NCBI GenBank assembly: GCA_034670405.1
Contig: JAXDDX010000001.1
Span: forward strand, 16,470,001 to 16,534,000
Length of the DNA stretch: 64,000 nt
Reading direction: 5' to 3'
Source of the DNA: Hoplostethus atlanticus
Taxonomy: Eukaryota; Chordata; Actinopteri; Trachichthyiformes; Trachichthyidae
This document shows positions 39,742-51,600 of the stretch, in pieces. The first letter of the stretch is position 1, and the number at the start of each line of letters is the position of its first letter. A model generated the notes under the pieces. The model worked only from the letters and a program-made list of their open reading frames with translations. It ran no database searches and was not told the DNA's origin. The translations under genes were made by a program, and so were the position numbers.

Positions 39742-40760
39742 CATACAGTTTCTTTACTCACTGTTTCATGTCTTGCATCTGACATTCCATGTTGTCCTGT
39801 TGTGTTCTGAGCAGCTGAACTTCATACAGCAGTTTACTGAGGTCCTCCTGGCGAACTTTAGTCTCCTCGCTCTTCACTATGGACACCTGGACACAAACGC
39901 ATGGTGAAAGAAGTTCTACACTCGGAGCAGTAACTAGCTTTTATGTTTATATGGTAGGTAAAAATTTACAATTCTACAGTAAAATTCTATCACAGAAAGC
40001 TGTTTTCACTGCTCGTACTGTTACAGCTGATATTCTGGATACATGTTTTTATATATAAATTCTGCTATTGAGCCTTGGGTTTGGCTGTTTTTCAAGAAAG
40101 GCATTTACTCATGCAGGCGTCAGACATTTGTATCAAAGTACCTCTAATGCGTAAACAAAATAAATCTAGTGTGCTGTAGCTGTGGTGCAGGCGTCATTCA
40201 TACTCTAAGCCAACATGAACACGATGTGAAAACCACATGTAAACTTGATCCAAATGAAAGACGTTACGCCAACATTGCACCTACACTACATGTGTCCTGT
40301 CTCCATTGTTAGTCAAGTCCAGTCTTGGTCCGGTCTTTGTCTCAAGACCACCTTCTATTGTCTCAGACTTGTTTTGGTCTCGTGTCTATTTTCACTCGGA
40401 CTCATCTTAATCTTGGCAACTATTGGATGTTGGCGTTTTTATGCCCATTAAATAGTATGTTTTTCTCAACGTAACTATTCTGAAGTAAAATAATTGGCGG
40501 CATGGAATCAATTTGGCCCTGCCAATGGAATTCCAAGCATTTGCTGAAATTTCTTCGATAGGCAGGAAGCAAGCAAAAACAATCATTGAGCACCAGCCGC
40601 ACAATTTGCCACAACCAGCAAGTCGCAGTCTCTTACACTCTTACATGTCAGCAATATGTGGACACTGTTGTCTACTTTAGTCTTGAATAGGACTTGACGA
40701 ACTTGACTGCACTTGGCCTTGGACTTGACTAAGGTGGTCTTGACTACCGCCCTTAGTGCC

Positions 40761-40824
<64 letters not shown>

Positions 40825-43800
40825 TGTGTCCATACCTTCCTCTTGATGTGTTCCAGCAGGTGCTCATGTCCCTGAAGGAAGTACAGATGTTGGAACTCTG
40901 TATCGTCTCTCTCAGGCTTCACCAGGCCGCTCTGCTCAATATTCACAACCTTACGGAAACCATCTAGATACACATATACAGGCACACACACACACACAGA
41001 AATACATATCTAATTGTATTACTGTACTTGTGACTACGAAACTGTCAGCAGGAAAAGAATGAAACAGAAAATAATGATTAAAATAAACACACACAACAAC
41101 ATACAAGACTTGACAATTCCATATGGTTCCACTTACTTAGACCCGGTAATTCCACTTACATGAACCTCAGTTTAGAACACGTTCATAATTCCTGAACAAG
41201 AACTTTGCTTTACTGTTCACCCATTATGTCTGCTTTTATATAATGCTACATCTGGATAATGGCTTCAAATGACTTGAAATTTGGAGCTGAGTATAAATGG
41301 GACAATTGGTCTTTTACTCCTGAGTTTACATGACTGAGATATTCTAAAAGAGCTGTTGGAAACACAGGGTTCACAAGGTAGATCAAGAAAGGGAGGAACA
41401 CCTCTTTAAGCAGTATTACTAGCGTAATGACAGCTTCAAAATTCTTGCTGGCAAGAGAAGAGAAGAGAAGGGAAGAGATGTGTCTACTCACACATGTTGA
41501 GCTGTCGAACGAAGCTAGCCATATTATTGTGTTTGAAGTACTTGGGCAGAACCTCCTTGGCGAAACGTCCTTGGTCAAACACATGGAAACTAGTCCCAGT
41601 CTGAAAGAAAGAAAACAGCTAGGAACATAGTGTCGGTGTCTAACAGAAAATTCATATATCCAAATCTGTCCTTTTTACTCATTTAAGATCATTTCATAAC
41701 ATTTCTGATTATATATTATACAGTGGAGAGAGACAGGAACTGTAGGAAGTTAAGGAGAGCCAAGCAATCTAAGAAAGTTGTATGCGACTTCAGCATTTGA
41801 AGTATTTATCTCTTGTACTTTCTAATGATACATTCTTAGTTTAAGTTCTATTGACATGACCTTATGGAGACCAAAGTTTGTCTTGAATGAACGATGGAGT
41901 GGTATTAAGGGTATTATCATATAATCAATATTAAGGGTATCTTGGTCCAGAAAATCACTCTTTCACTCCTTATCACTCCTCAAGTTTTAAGTTGTAGTGA
42001 TGTTTTAAAGCTATACTATGCAGCTCTACACATTGGCGGCCCCAAATAGCAGTAAGAGATGCTTTTTTAAGACTTCAATACCCAGAAATCATGCAACGTC
42101 ACATCAATAAACTGGCCACTCCTCTGACCTAAACTTCTTCTTAGTGGCTTCTTTGTTCTTTCTTTCTTTCTTTCTTTCTTTCTTATTCTAGTTTTAGCCA
42201 TCATTGGTGAGCTGAGTTTTCTTTTCACGGAGCACATGTTTTGTATTTAACTTGAATTGTCACTTCCTGTACATGGAGAAGATTTCCTGCCAGTGACCAT
42301 ACCCGACACAAAAAATTTTTTTAAGACAATAGGGTGAATCTACGGCGAATCTAATGTAATCTAATCTAATCTCTTCTGTGTTGCAGCCCCACATGATGAT
42401 TTATGATGATGAGACAGATATATTTAAGATATTTAAGATTATTTTGATGCAATTTCTGCTATTATTGGATGGTTATTGGATGGTTATTAGCTAGCTTACA
42501 GTGCACATCCACTGGTTGAGCATGGTAATTTTGAAAACAATAACTGTTAGGGGATGGCTCTGTTAGCGCTATACCTCCCCCCTGTTTTGTTATGGAAGTG
42601 CACAAAATCTGTGCAATGATTTGTTGTTGAAGAATCACATCAGCTGAGCCAACTATGCAAAGTGTAGGCAACAATGGCTGCAGAGTGGAATGCCACTGTC
42701 TCAAACGTAATGGATGGCACCATTTTAAACCACTTATTGGAGTCCACACATCAGCCGTACTTGTATACACTGCTGAGAAGATTTTGCACTTAGGAAAGAA
42801 CGTGCTTTCATCAAGAGCCAAGCAGCTTCCCCGGGGGACGACACGCTGGGACAGACTGAGGTGCTGGCGAGGCTCAGGGGAACCATCACTGGTGGTGGAT
42901 GTGCGGATATTGCACAGCCATGCCCAAAGAGATTTAGAATATATGCTGGCATGAATGGGGTGATGCGCAGTTTTTGCTTGAATCCATTGCTGACATTGAA
43001 GAAGAGGGATAATTGTGTCACTTCACTGGTTTTCAATCCTGGTCCTGGACTCACAGCCCTGCTGGTTTTGGATCTACCCATCTAATCAGGGACTGATTTA
43101 CACCTGGGACGCCAGGTGAATGCAATTAACTAGCTGGTAGGATAGAAAAACAGCAGTACTCTGGGTCCTTAGGACCGGGATTGAGAACCACCGTGTTACT
43201 CAACATCAAAGTTTCGATGCATACATGGACAACAGCGTTTTAGAAACATTCCTCTGCACAACCAAGAGGATAAACTGGATAGCTCTCCTTGCCAACTATT
43301 ACTAAGTTTGTCTAGGTAAGTTAGCTAGGCTACTATTACGCATTTGACGTAATATATTATGGTTCAAGTACAATTTCAAAACAAAAGAATCCAAGGACCC
43401 AAGGACAGAGGACTTATAAAAGTTTAAAAGTTTAACTTTCAAAGAGGCATGTGATGTGGCCGACGAGAATGAATGCAAAGCCTCAAGATTCATTACGAGA
43501 ACAATGCATCATGTCCAAACAGTGCAACAGTCTGTAGTACAGAGCCAGTTGAAACAGATGGGGAAATGAATGACTTCCCATCCCCCAGTTTCATCCCCCA
43601 ACAGCATTTCTAGCTAAATTAATAAAAAATCCAGGCTGTCATGGAATATATGGGCATGGTTAAGTGTATTTATGTCCATTAACGCTCCTGGTGTCACCTG
43701 AGTTTCTCCTGGCCAGTTTCCTCAGTGTGGCCTTTTGACACCATTTATTATCTAATTTTAATTGAACGCCTTAAGGACTGGCTGGGTATCACCAGCTCTT

Positions 43801-46089
43801 CTCTAGACTGGTTCATCTCCTACCTTTCTAATATAGAATGTCACTATTGGTAAATCACCCTCTTCACTGAATATCACATTTAGGGTGCCGCAGGGCTCAG
43901 CTCTTGGTCCAGTCCTTTTCTCATTATAAATGCTCCCCCTTGACCATATAAACCATATAACCACATCTTTCATTTCACTGCTATGCTGATGATAACCTGC
44001 TATATCTCCTGTTAAAACTCAATGATCCAAACAGCTGTGACGCTCTTAACAACTGCCTCCGCAATTCAAGTGCTGCATTTTAAGTAGGGCCTAGACAGAT
44101 TCCTACAGAGGGAAAACAAAATGGCTCCTGTGTAGAACGCAGGGTATTTGCTCAACACTGTCAGATGTCAACACTGTCAAGTTTCTGTGTTATGGTGGTG
44201 ACACATAATTTGGTGGTATTGACAAATATCACTAAAGCATCTTTTATGGTGGTTTGACAATCATTTTTAATCATAGTAAATATTAATGTCATTTTTCATT
44301 ACCATGTGTAATTAAAGTAACATAATTTTGTTTCACATATATAAAACTAATATACCTAATGTCTCTTTATGAGATTTGATGTACATTTGTAAGCACTAAA
44401 AATTAAACTTAATTTATAGTAGGCTAGTACATAGTCTTTTTATAAATATGATAATAATAGATATGCTTTAAATGAAACATGATGTTTTATTACTTTTAAA
44501 TAGCATGTAATTACATAGTGCAGACTCTCATGTCAAAACCTTGTTAACTGCAGTTTTGGTGATTTTCACATTTTTATTTAATTTGAAGGTTTACATAATC
44601 CTTTGGACTGCGCAAGAATCAACTGTTGGTTAAAGTGGTTAAAATAATGAAATTACATGTTGTAACAACCTATTGTCACCACCGTCAGAGGTCTTATTTT
44701 TCATAGTAAAGATGAAGTTGCATAAGGTAAAGGTTTTAAAATGAATAGATTTTTATACAGTAGTATAAAAATTTAGCAAAATTCAGCAAAATATTCAACA
44801 TGTAATTGCACATATGTGTAATTATGCGGCAAAAAAGAAGAGGCTCTAAATTGGTCTTGGACAAATATATAAAATTAGCATGGTTTTTGTTTTGTCTGAC
44901 ATGAAAAACATGACATTTGTGAAAAAAAAATAAAATCAAGTGCTAGCTGAAAACTAACATAGCATATCTAATCTATCTGATTAGAGGCCTGTTTTGTTGA
45001 CCTTCTTAAGAATCAGTGAATCTTGAGACAAGTTGTGCCTTGCAAATGCCTGAACAATGCCCAAGCAATATTTTTATATGACCACTACCGATAAATCAAA
45101 CTATAATGCTATGTGTTTAATGTCAGATTGCTTTCAAAAAACACCCCCGAGACATACAGGCACTTAATTATAGACAAGGTTTTTCCAACTAAAGAAACTC
45201 TCATCAGTCATGACTTAATGGAATTTAGTAGATAAAACTTTGCTAATTTCATTTTTTCCAGTTGAAAGAGAGACACTTATTTTCAGTTGTTTTTTATGTT
45301 TTGTGGTATTTTATTCATGCTTGTGCAATGAAAATCAAGACAGTTCTATTTTAAGTTATTTTTATAAATTGATATATTGCCAAAAGAAACTACAAACTGT
45401 TCTACTTTGAATTAAGTAAAAATTTAAAAAAATACATTAAAAGTAAGAGGGTCAATTTGTGTGTTTTGTTTGGTTTATCAACAAAAAGAAGAGGAACAAT
45501 TTAGAATGCATCATATCTGTGGAATAGTCTTTTCTAAATCCATACTAAGATCATACAGAATGGAATTATTTTAACGTAACACTTCTAGTTACCTCTTATA
45601 CACCAGAGGACATAACACTGAACATTAGCTTGTATCCGATCCCTGTAGTGCCCCTGTAGTGCCCATTTTTAACATGGGTAAAAAGTGTGATAACAGGACC
45701 TGATGGACCTGAGGACATGCTGATACATATTTTTATATGAAAAATAACAAAATGTGCTGCTCCTAAATAGAAACCCACAGGTGATGATGACCACTAGCAC
45801 TGTGTTAACTGAATGACGATGACATTTTAGCAGACATAAGGTATCGATAATATTCAACTTAATTATAAACTGATGTTATTTTTAATAAAAGCGGTCGTTT
45901 CTCACAGTGTATAGTGTTATGAACGCAGTACCTGGGATGATAAAAGCCTGAAAAATGACTCACAGCACTCCAGCAGATGAGGTGGTTGGTATCAGGGTCC
46001 TCCACCAAAGTCCACAGCTTGGTGAGGAAGGCTGGCACATTGCTGGCATAGCTGCCATCCACACCCATCGCACCTGGAGACTCCTGCAT
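31406..46089 (-). CDS. hsf4: Heat shock factor 4 (12 coding exons)
   Basis: Transcription factor that trimerises and binds heat-shock elements; in vertebrates HSF4 is best known for lens development. Coding exons in order: 46089-45964, 41600-41492, 40963-40836, 39886-39762, 38771-38696, 38212-38145, 37278-37179, 35967-35849, 34736-34506, 33595-33478, 32767-32702, 31465-31406. They sum to 1326 bp and join in phase to 441 residues plus stop. The DNA-binding domain covers about 18-121 ([31 protein letters not shown]). HR-A/B coiled coil is about 122-195 ([22 protein letters not shown]). It is followed by KRKLPLMLDD, GPIISDV and IKEEPVSP (sumoylation motif, Lys292/Ser297). Similarity to human HSF4 ([19 protein letters not shown]) excludes HSF1 and HSF2. 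The last two exons are less certain than the rest. All donors are GT, all acceptors AG. Confidence 0.93.
34506..34736 (-). CDS. hsf4: hsf4 coding exon 9: sumoylation motif and glycine-rich linker
   Basis: Contains IKEEPVSP, a full phosphorylation-dependent sumoylation motif (psi-K-x-E-x-x-S-P; Lys292, Ser297). A Gly-rich insert ([12 protein letters not shown]) follows, then the HSF4-type [20 protein letters not shown] block. The Gly-rich insert is absent from the human protein as I know it. Confidence 0.9.
37901..37959. repeat. (GT)n microsatellite in hsf4 intron 6
   Basis: About 29 GT units. A second run at about 38093-38131 lies close to the exon 6 donor. Confidence 0.92.
38145..38212 (-). 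CDS. hsf4: hsf4 coding exon 6: end of HR-A/B
   Basis: Encodes [14 protein letters not shown] then GLKRKL, the basic end of the oligomerisation region that in HSFs also serves as nuclear localisation signal. Confidence 0.9.
38656..38691. repeat. (CA)n microsatellite at hsf4 exon 5 donor
   Basis: Eighteen CA units ending four bases from exon 5. On the transcribed strand the donor gtcag runs straight into UG repeats. Confidence 0.92.
39692..39735. repeat. (CA)n microsatellite near hsf4 exon 4 donor
   Basis: About 22 CA units ending 26 bp from exon 4; UG repeats in the transcript. Confidence 0.92.
40300..40755. repeat. Interspersed repeat with CTTG-rich arms in hsf4 intron 3
   Basis: Two arms rich in AGTCTTGGTC/CTTGACT words (about 40315-40400 and 40665-40745) bracket unrelated sequence. 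The words recall a common fish dispersed repeat; class not determined. Confidence 0.3.
40766..40828. repeat. (GT)n microsatellite at hsf4 exon 3 donor
   Basis: About 28 GT units ending seven bases from exon 3; CA repeats in the transcript. Confidence 0.92.
40836..40963 (-). CDS. hsf4: hsf4 coding exon 3: end of DNA-binding domain
   Basis: Encodes [20 protein letters not shown] through [12 protein letters not shown] replaces the QHP usual at this site in other vertebrate HSFs. The donor gtatgg is followed at once by CA-type repeats. Confidence 0.92.
41492..41600 (-). CDS. hsf4: hsf4 coding exon 2: recognition helix
   Basis: Encodes [20 protein letters not shown] and [12 protein letters not shown], including the Ser-Phe-Val-Arg-Gln-Leu-Asn recognition helix that enters the major groove of heat-shock elements. 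Splits the Tyr codon of MYGF. Confidence 0.93.
42150..42184. repeat. (TTTC)n microsatellite
   Basis: About eight TTTC units in hsf4 intron 1. Confidence 0.9.
43024..43195. mobile_element. Diverged hAT-like MITE in hsf4 intron 1
   Basis: Ends CACTGGTTTTCAATCCTGGTCC and, inverted, GGACCGGGATTGAGAACCACCGTG, matching CAGTGGTTCTCAACCCTGGTCC-type terminal repeats. Internal arms (CAGCCCTGCTGGTTTT / AAAAACAGCAG) are also inverted. Older than the copy at 22816-22962. Confidence 0.6.
43740..44075 (+). pseudogene. L2-like LINE reverse-transcriptase fragment in hsf4 intron 1
   Basis: The plus strand reads [24 protein letters not shown], then [16 protein letters not shown] and, after frameshifts, [20 protein letters not shown]. 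This is the fingers/palm region of a LINE L2 reverse transcriptase, with stops and frameshifts. It is antisense to hsf4. Confidence 0.75.
45964..46089 (-). CDS. hsf4: hsf4 coding exon 1: start of DNA-binding domain
   Basis: 42 codons opening MQESPGAMG, with [20 protein letters not shown] forming helix 1 of the HSF domain. Phase-0 donor gtgagt. The MQE- start matches the HSF4 subclass. Confidence 0.92.
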
Positions 46090-46149
46090 AATGCTACCGC
46101 TCTATTCCCAAGATTGACCACGGGTCTGCGAGGAAGAATATGTTTGAGT

Positions 46150-46181
46150 GTGTGTGTGGGTGAGTGTGTGTGTGTGTGTGT

Positions 46182-46214
<33 letters not shown>
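46150..46214. repeat. (GT)n-rich microsatellite upstream of the hsf4 start
   Basis: Interrupted GT tract starting about 60 bp upstream of the hsf4 ATG, so it may lie in the 5'UTR or promoter. Confidence 0.85.
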
Positions 46215-46217
<3 letters not shown>

Positions 46218-46567
46218 GGTCCCAGATTAGTCCATGTTTGAGAAACTCCGTTGTTGATGATCCGTTGTTGCTAATCCTGGGGTTATCTCCGTCTCCCTGG
46301 TGTGAGTTGGTCAAATGATCTCTCCGTACTTCTTTCTTGATGTGTCTATCTCACTTTGTGTCTATGATTTTAACTTTTGTCTTTCCCTTGCTATGTCTCT
46401 TTTCTTGACTCCACCTATTCTATGTATCCCTCTTTTATGTTTGTTTGTCCCTCCTTTCTTTATTTTTATCTCTCCTTTCTTTCTTCGTGCCCCTGACACA
46501 CCAGTCATCCAACTGAATGTCATCACAGTAGGGCCATGTCAGCATGCACACCCATGCACACCCATGC

Positions 46568-46588
46568 ACACACACACACACACAAACA

Positions 46589-46640
<52 letters not shown>
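46568..46640. repeat. (CA)n microsatellite
   Basis: About 30 CA units with a few CAAA interruptions, followed by TATGCAAACACACC. Confidence 0.9.
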
Positions 46641-46643
<3 letters not shown>

Positions 46644-46644
46644 G

Positions 46645-48503
46645 CAAACACACCAAGCCAACCCCCTGGCCTCCCGTTAACAACCAAGGGACTGCCCAGT
46701 AAAACAATGCAGTGTCCATACAAAAGCTCAAATAATACACCACTGTCCAACCAACAAAACTAGAGGGCACTGGCCATAGTGAATAGGGTGGGCATGTGTG
46801 TTCATGTATGTGAGAGAGAAAGACAGTGAGACAGCTTTTTTTATGTCTGAAAATTATTATAAACTTCTGGAAGTGGACACCCGTTTATATCAAACACCAC
46901 AACAAGCACATTACTTAACAAGCCGTTATCTAACACTTTAGTTTTTCCTGTGAATGAGTTGTATCTGCTCAAAACCAAGCACAGAAAGATCAATAAATAA
47001 TTGCAGCTCTTTTAATGTGGACCCCTGCTTCCCTCTTATTTAGGTATATTTTCCATCCTATATTAATCCTCGCTCTTCAATTTCTCATCCTTTTTTTCCT
47101 CATTGGTGGACCTCTTGTGGGTCCCAACATAATAAGAGAACTAGCATTTTTTTAATCTGCCTGGGTCCCAAGTTGCGACTATACTTACTCAGTTTGGGTT
47201 CTGTGCTGAAAAGGTTTAAGAGCCCTTGCCTGAAGTCTTACAGCTATAATGGGTTATAATGTGTGAGAATATACTATATTATGGGCTATCCCAAGCTCTT
47301 ATAACATGTCTCTTTATGGAGCAAATTAGAAGCTACCATCTATAACAATACAATAATACCATTTTGAGATTCATTGTAAATATCGCTGTGATATCTCCCT
47401 TAATAGATGCCTTAACATTTAAGTGTTAAAAAATGCCCTGTGTAGTGTCTAGACACTGACCTCCAGGGGAAGAAAAAAGCATTGCAAACATTTTTTTTTT
47501 TTCAAAGCAGTGACACTATGATGCAAGTTACAGGTAGTGTATGAAAATGAAAATAGCCTATATAGTATTAGATCTGACATACTGCCATTTCTTCACACAT
47601 TGTTTTACAGTCACCAGCCAGGAGAGCTTGTGGTTGGCTTGGGAGTGGTTAGGTTTCCATTCAGCTAGTGGTAACCCCATGTTATCGGGTCCAAAGGTGA
47701 TTACTACTTAAGTGTCCACAGGGGCAACAGGCTCCAACCCTGCTCCAACTGCTCCAACCCCAAGGAAAGGACCCTCTCCACGATACTGACCAATTTCCTA
47801 AAAAGACTGGATTACCCATAGTCCTTTGCTTTTGCTTTGTGGGCAATCCATGGACATGGTGAGTAAACCCAATTGTCAGTATTGTTTGTGTTTGTTCAGT
47901 TCAAACACTCAAACCAACAGGTTTCTGTGACTAAAGGCATTTTAGGTCCCAGTGATGAATTGTTGGGAATAAAATTTTCGTTTTTTAATCAGTAATAATT
48001 AATTAATTAAGTAGTTTTATGACTTTTTCACATAAAAACTCTTAATTATAAACTACTGAATTATATGTTTTAATATAACATATGATACATTTAATGCTTT
48101 GAATTTATTTTTTTTGCCTGTCACACCCCTGTGTTTTAATGTTCAGATGCATAGAATAAGATGAAAAAAATAACACAATATCATGCTTGAATTTAGAAGT
48201 TCATTCAGTGACACTCAATACATTATATTGATTGATTTTTGTTATAAATATGTTTGTTCCACACTTACTGTGGCAATGGACAAATGAGAAAATAAAGTTT
48301 GTTTTTTCCAAACAAATTTGATTTCCCTGGGAGCAAAAAGAAGCACATGAAGATAAGGATGGATAACTCAAATTGAGTGACCCCCTAACCAACAAAAAAG
48401 CAAGGTAAATGTAATGTTTTTACCAAAACAACCTTTAAGTTATTACATTTCTGTCTAAGTTTGAATTTGGACAACGTCATGAACTTTCAGGCTGATCTGA
48501 GAC
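46645..48503. other. Intergenic DNA between CYP2 and hsf4
   Basis: Contains the hsf4 upstream region and the CYP2 3' flank (same strand, about 2.4 kb between stop and next ATG). No further gene or clear promoter element recognised. Confidence 0.4.
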
Positions 48504-48694
48504 CTATTGTGCACAGTCTCTGAATCGGACCACCATGCGGTAGGGCTTGGGGCTCTGGGTCGACCCAAACATTGTGGTGTAGTCTGGCTGTCCCGCATCC
48601 ACCGGCCAGATGAACTGGAACCTCCTCAGCAGAGTCACCATGATTAAGAAAAGCTCCATTCGAGCCAGAGCCTCCCCCAGACACATGCGGGGGC
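48504..48694 (-). CDS. CYP2 last exon: haem-binding region
   Basis: Encodes the [16 protein letters not shown] part of the haem loop and L-helix, then the C-terminal beta sheet, ending RFRDCAQ and TAG. Confidence 0.93.
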
Positions 48695-51600
48695 CTGTGG
48701 TTTAAAAACAACAACATCAGTGTGAAGAATATAAACCGCTACAAAACAAGCACCCCCTCTAGAGACATATGCATATGTGATGGATAGTTTCTAAATCTAT
48801 CTGTCTGTATTAGCTAACCCACCTGCAGAGAAAGGCAGGAAAGCATCTGGCTTAACAAACTCTCCCTGGTCATTGAGGAAGTTTTCAGGGTTGAATTCAT
48901 GAGGGAATTTCCACTGTCCCTCCTCAGACAGCACTGAGGACAGATTGGGAATGACAATGGTTCCCTATAGAAAGAAGGGCACCAGAAGAACAACAAAGAA
49001 GGACAAAGGTTTAGGATTAAAAACATACAACCAAAACCACACACACATTGCCTCAAGCTCCTCTGCTCCCTCTTCCCCATACCTCTCACCGGGCCCTCCC
49101 TCTAGCAGGCCCTCAAACCATACAACCAATCAGGGTGCTCATGGTTGTAATTGGTAGGGTTGGGCAATAGTGTACATCCTCCAATCAACTGATCATCCTC
49201 ACATATATCACTGATCCACAAAGTATTCATCCACGGGCAGGCCGTGTACCTCTGGTTTCTTCTGATTTCTTATATTTTCCAGAATGCCTTTCGATATTTC
49301 GAATGGAGGATAAACACATATAGATTATTTTTGAGAAGGTAGTTGCAGAGTGGTGGTGCTCTTCTTATAACTGAAACTCTGATGTCATCTTACCATGAAT
49401 TACTGCCCACAAAATCGATACCATGGCAATTATAGTTCATAGTATTGTTAACTCACCAAGTCTGTAGGACCACCAAACACACAACGAATTAGCCCCGTCT
49501 CAGTCTCGCACACAATTACACTGTGGGTCCACAAGTCCAACATTTACCTCATTATCTCCTATATTTTCCTCACTGACAACGCTCTGCACATGCACCCTAC
49601 AGCAGAGAAGGCTGAGATGATACTGCAAGGCCTAACTCACTGTGTGATAAGGTAGATAATTGAATTTTCATTTCAGGGTGAACTATTCCTTTAAGTGCTC
49701 AGAATGATATTACCATGATACTTCTGAAGCCCTTTCTATTATTTTATCTATGTCACCAATCCTGATTTCCTCTTACCCTGGGTATGGAGTATCCCATGAG
49801 CTCTGTGTCTTTAGTGGTGCAGTGGAAGACACTGAGAGGAACAGTGTCAGCTATCCTCTGGACCTCATGGATCACAGCCTGGAAGAACAGGCGGACATTA
49901 GTAACATACTACAGTAATCACTTGATTGAGAAGCGTTTTGTGTCAATATTCAGTCCTTCCCTTGCAGTACTACTGGAAGATGCAGCACAGGACACCAATG
50001 GCTATCACTGTGCTGTACATATGAGTGTATGAGCATGAAATCATTCTACCTGCATGTAGGGCATATTGTGTCTGTCTTCAAAACTGACGTGATCCTTCCC
50101 ATCCAACACCTGGTCAATTTCCTGCTGACAACGCTCTGAGAGAGAGAGAGAGAGAGAGCAATAGTTAGCGACATATAATGTGTTATATGACAGCCTACTG
50201 CAGTGTTTGCCCTATATATATTCTACCATGGAGCTCCACCACAGTAAGATCATCAAGTTCAAGTTCAAGATACCCTGATTCTACAGGTGGTGGTGGTTTG
50301 TCAGGGAGAAATAGGTGGAAAGTCATATCCACACACACACTCACACATACATACATACCCTGTATCTGTGGGTGGGTCATAAGGTAGAGGAAGCCAGTGA
50401 GCAGGGTGTTGGAGGTGGTGTCAGTCCCAGCAAAATGAAAATCCAGAATAACTGAAGCAAGCTGATCTTCAGAAAACGATGAGTCATCAGCTCCTCTCTT
50501 TGGAGACAGAGAGGGAGCAAATGAGCGAGTAAACAGCATGCCTTCTATCTGTCGCTAACTATTCTCTCATTTGGTGTAACACGTTACCTCATCCTAATTA
50601 ACTACTTTAGCTAAAATATGTGACTGTTCAACAACAAGCCAGTTTCTAGCCAGCTACTCTAAATAGAATCACTCCCATACACACACACTCACTAACACAA
50701 AGGCAGACAGACAGACTGGCATGTGTACATACACACCCACCTTCTCAAGTTCGTCCAGGTAGCAGTCTATGAAATGCCGTGGTTTACCAGGGACCCTGGT
50801 CTTTTTGTGCTCAGCCACCAGCCCTGCACATGTTTCCTGGGCAATCTGGACAAAAGAAACAATAATTTTCATAGATTCATTTGTTGATTGATCGCCAGAT
50901 GGCAGGAGGTACCGCAGCATTAAGGCCAGCACTACCAGGATGCGCAACAGCTTCTTCCCCTAGGCTGTCAAACTGCTCAACACCTCACTCCTACCCAAAA
51001 CACATACATGCTTTACTTGACACACGCACATGCACACACCCTGCACGGGTCACTTTACACTTGACACTTTACACTCAACACTTTATACTGACACCACTAC
51101 TCAGCACATTGTTTTTTTATTATATATTTTATTCTTTTATTTATTATGTTGGTTGTATTTTATGTCATGTCTTATGTTCTGTTATTCTTTTTGCACCTTG
51201 GTCCTGTGACCAAGTTTGGCTGTGTGCTACATGTATGGCTGAAATGACAATAAAATCTACTTGAACTTGAACTTGAAATGACAAGGCAAATAATTAATAA
51301 ATAATAATTTCTGCTGCTGAGCAAATCCTCCACTGGCCCCCCACCTCCCCATGTGTAGTGTCATCACTCAAGGATCAATCACATTTAAATTATTGTAATG
51401 CACAGATGTCACAGATGATTTTTTTGTTTTTTTAAAGACTGATATTTTATGGATAAAATTGTTCCCATGCCCACTGAACATACCTTAAAATGCTTGAAGG
51501 CTTTCTGGAAGGGTAGCGGCAGGTGGCGCACCATGGGGATAGAGTCATAAATCTGAGAGAGAAAGTATACATTACAAACAAGAGGCACTAAAGTTATTTG

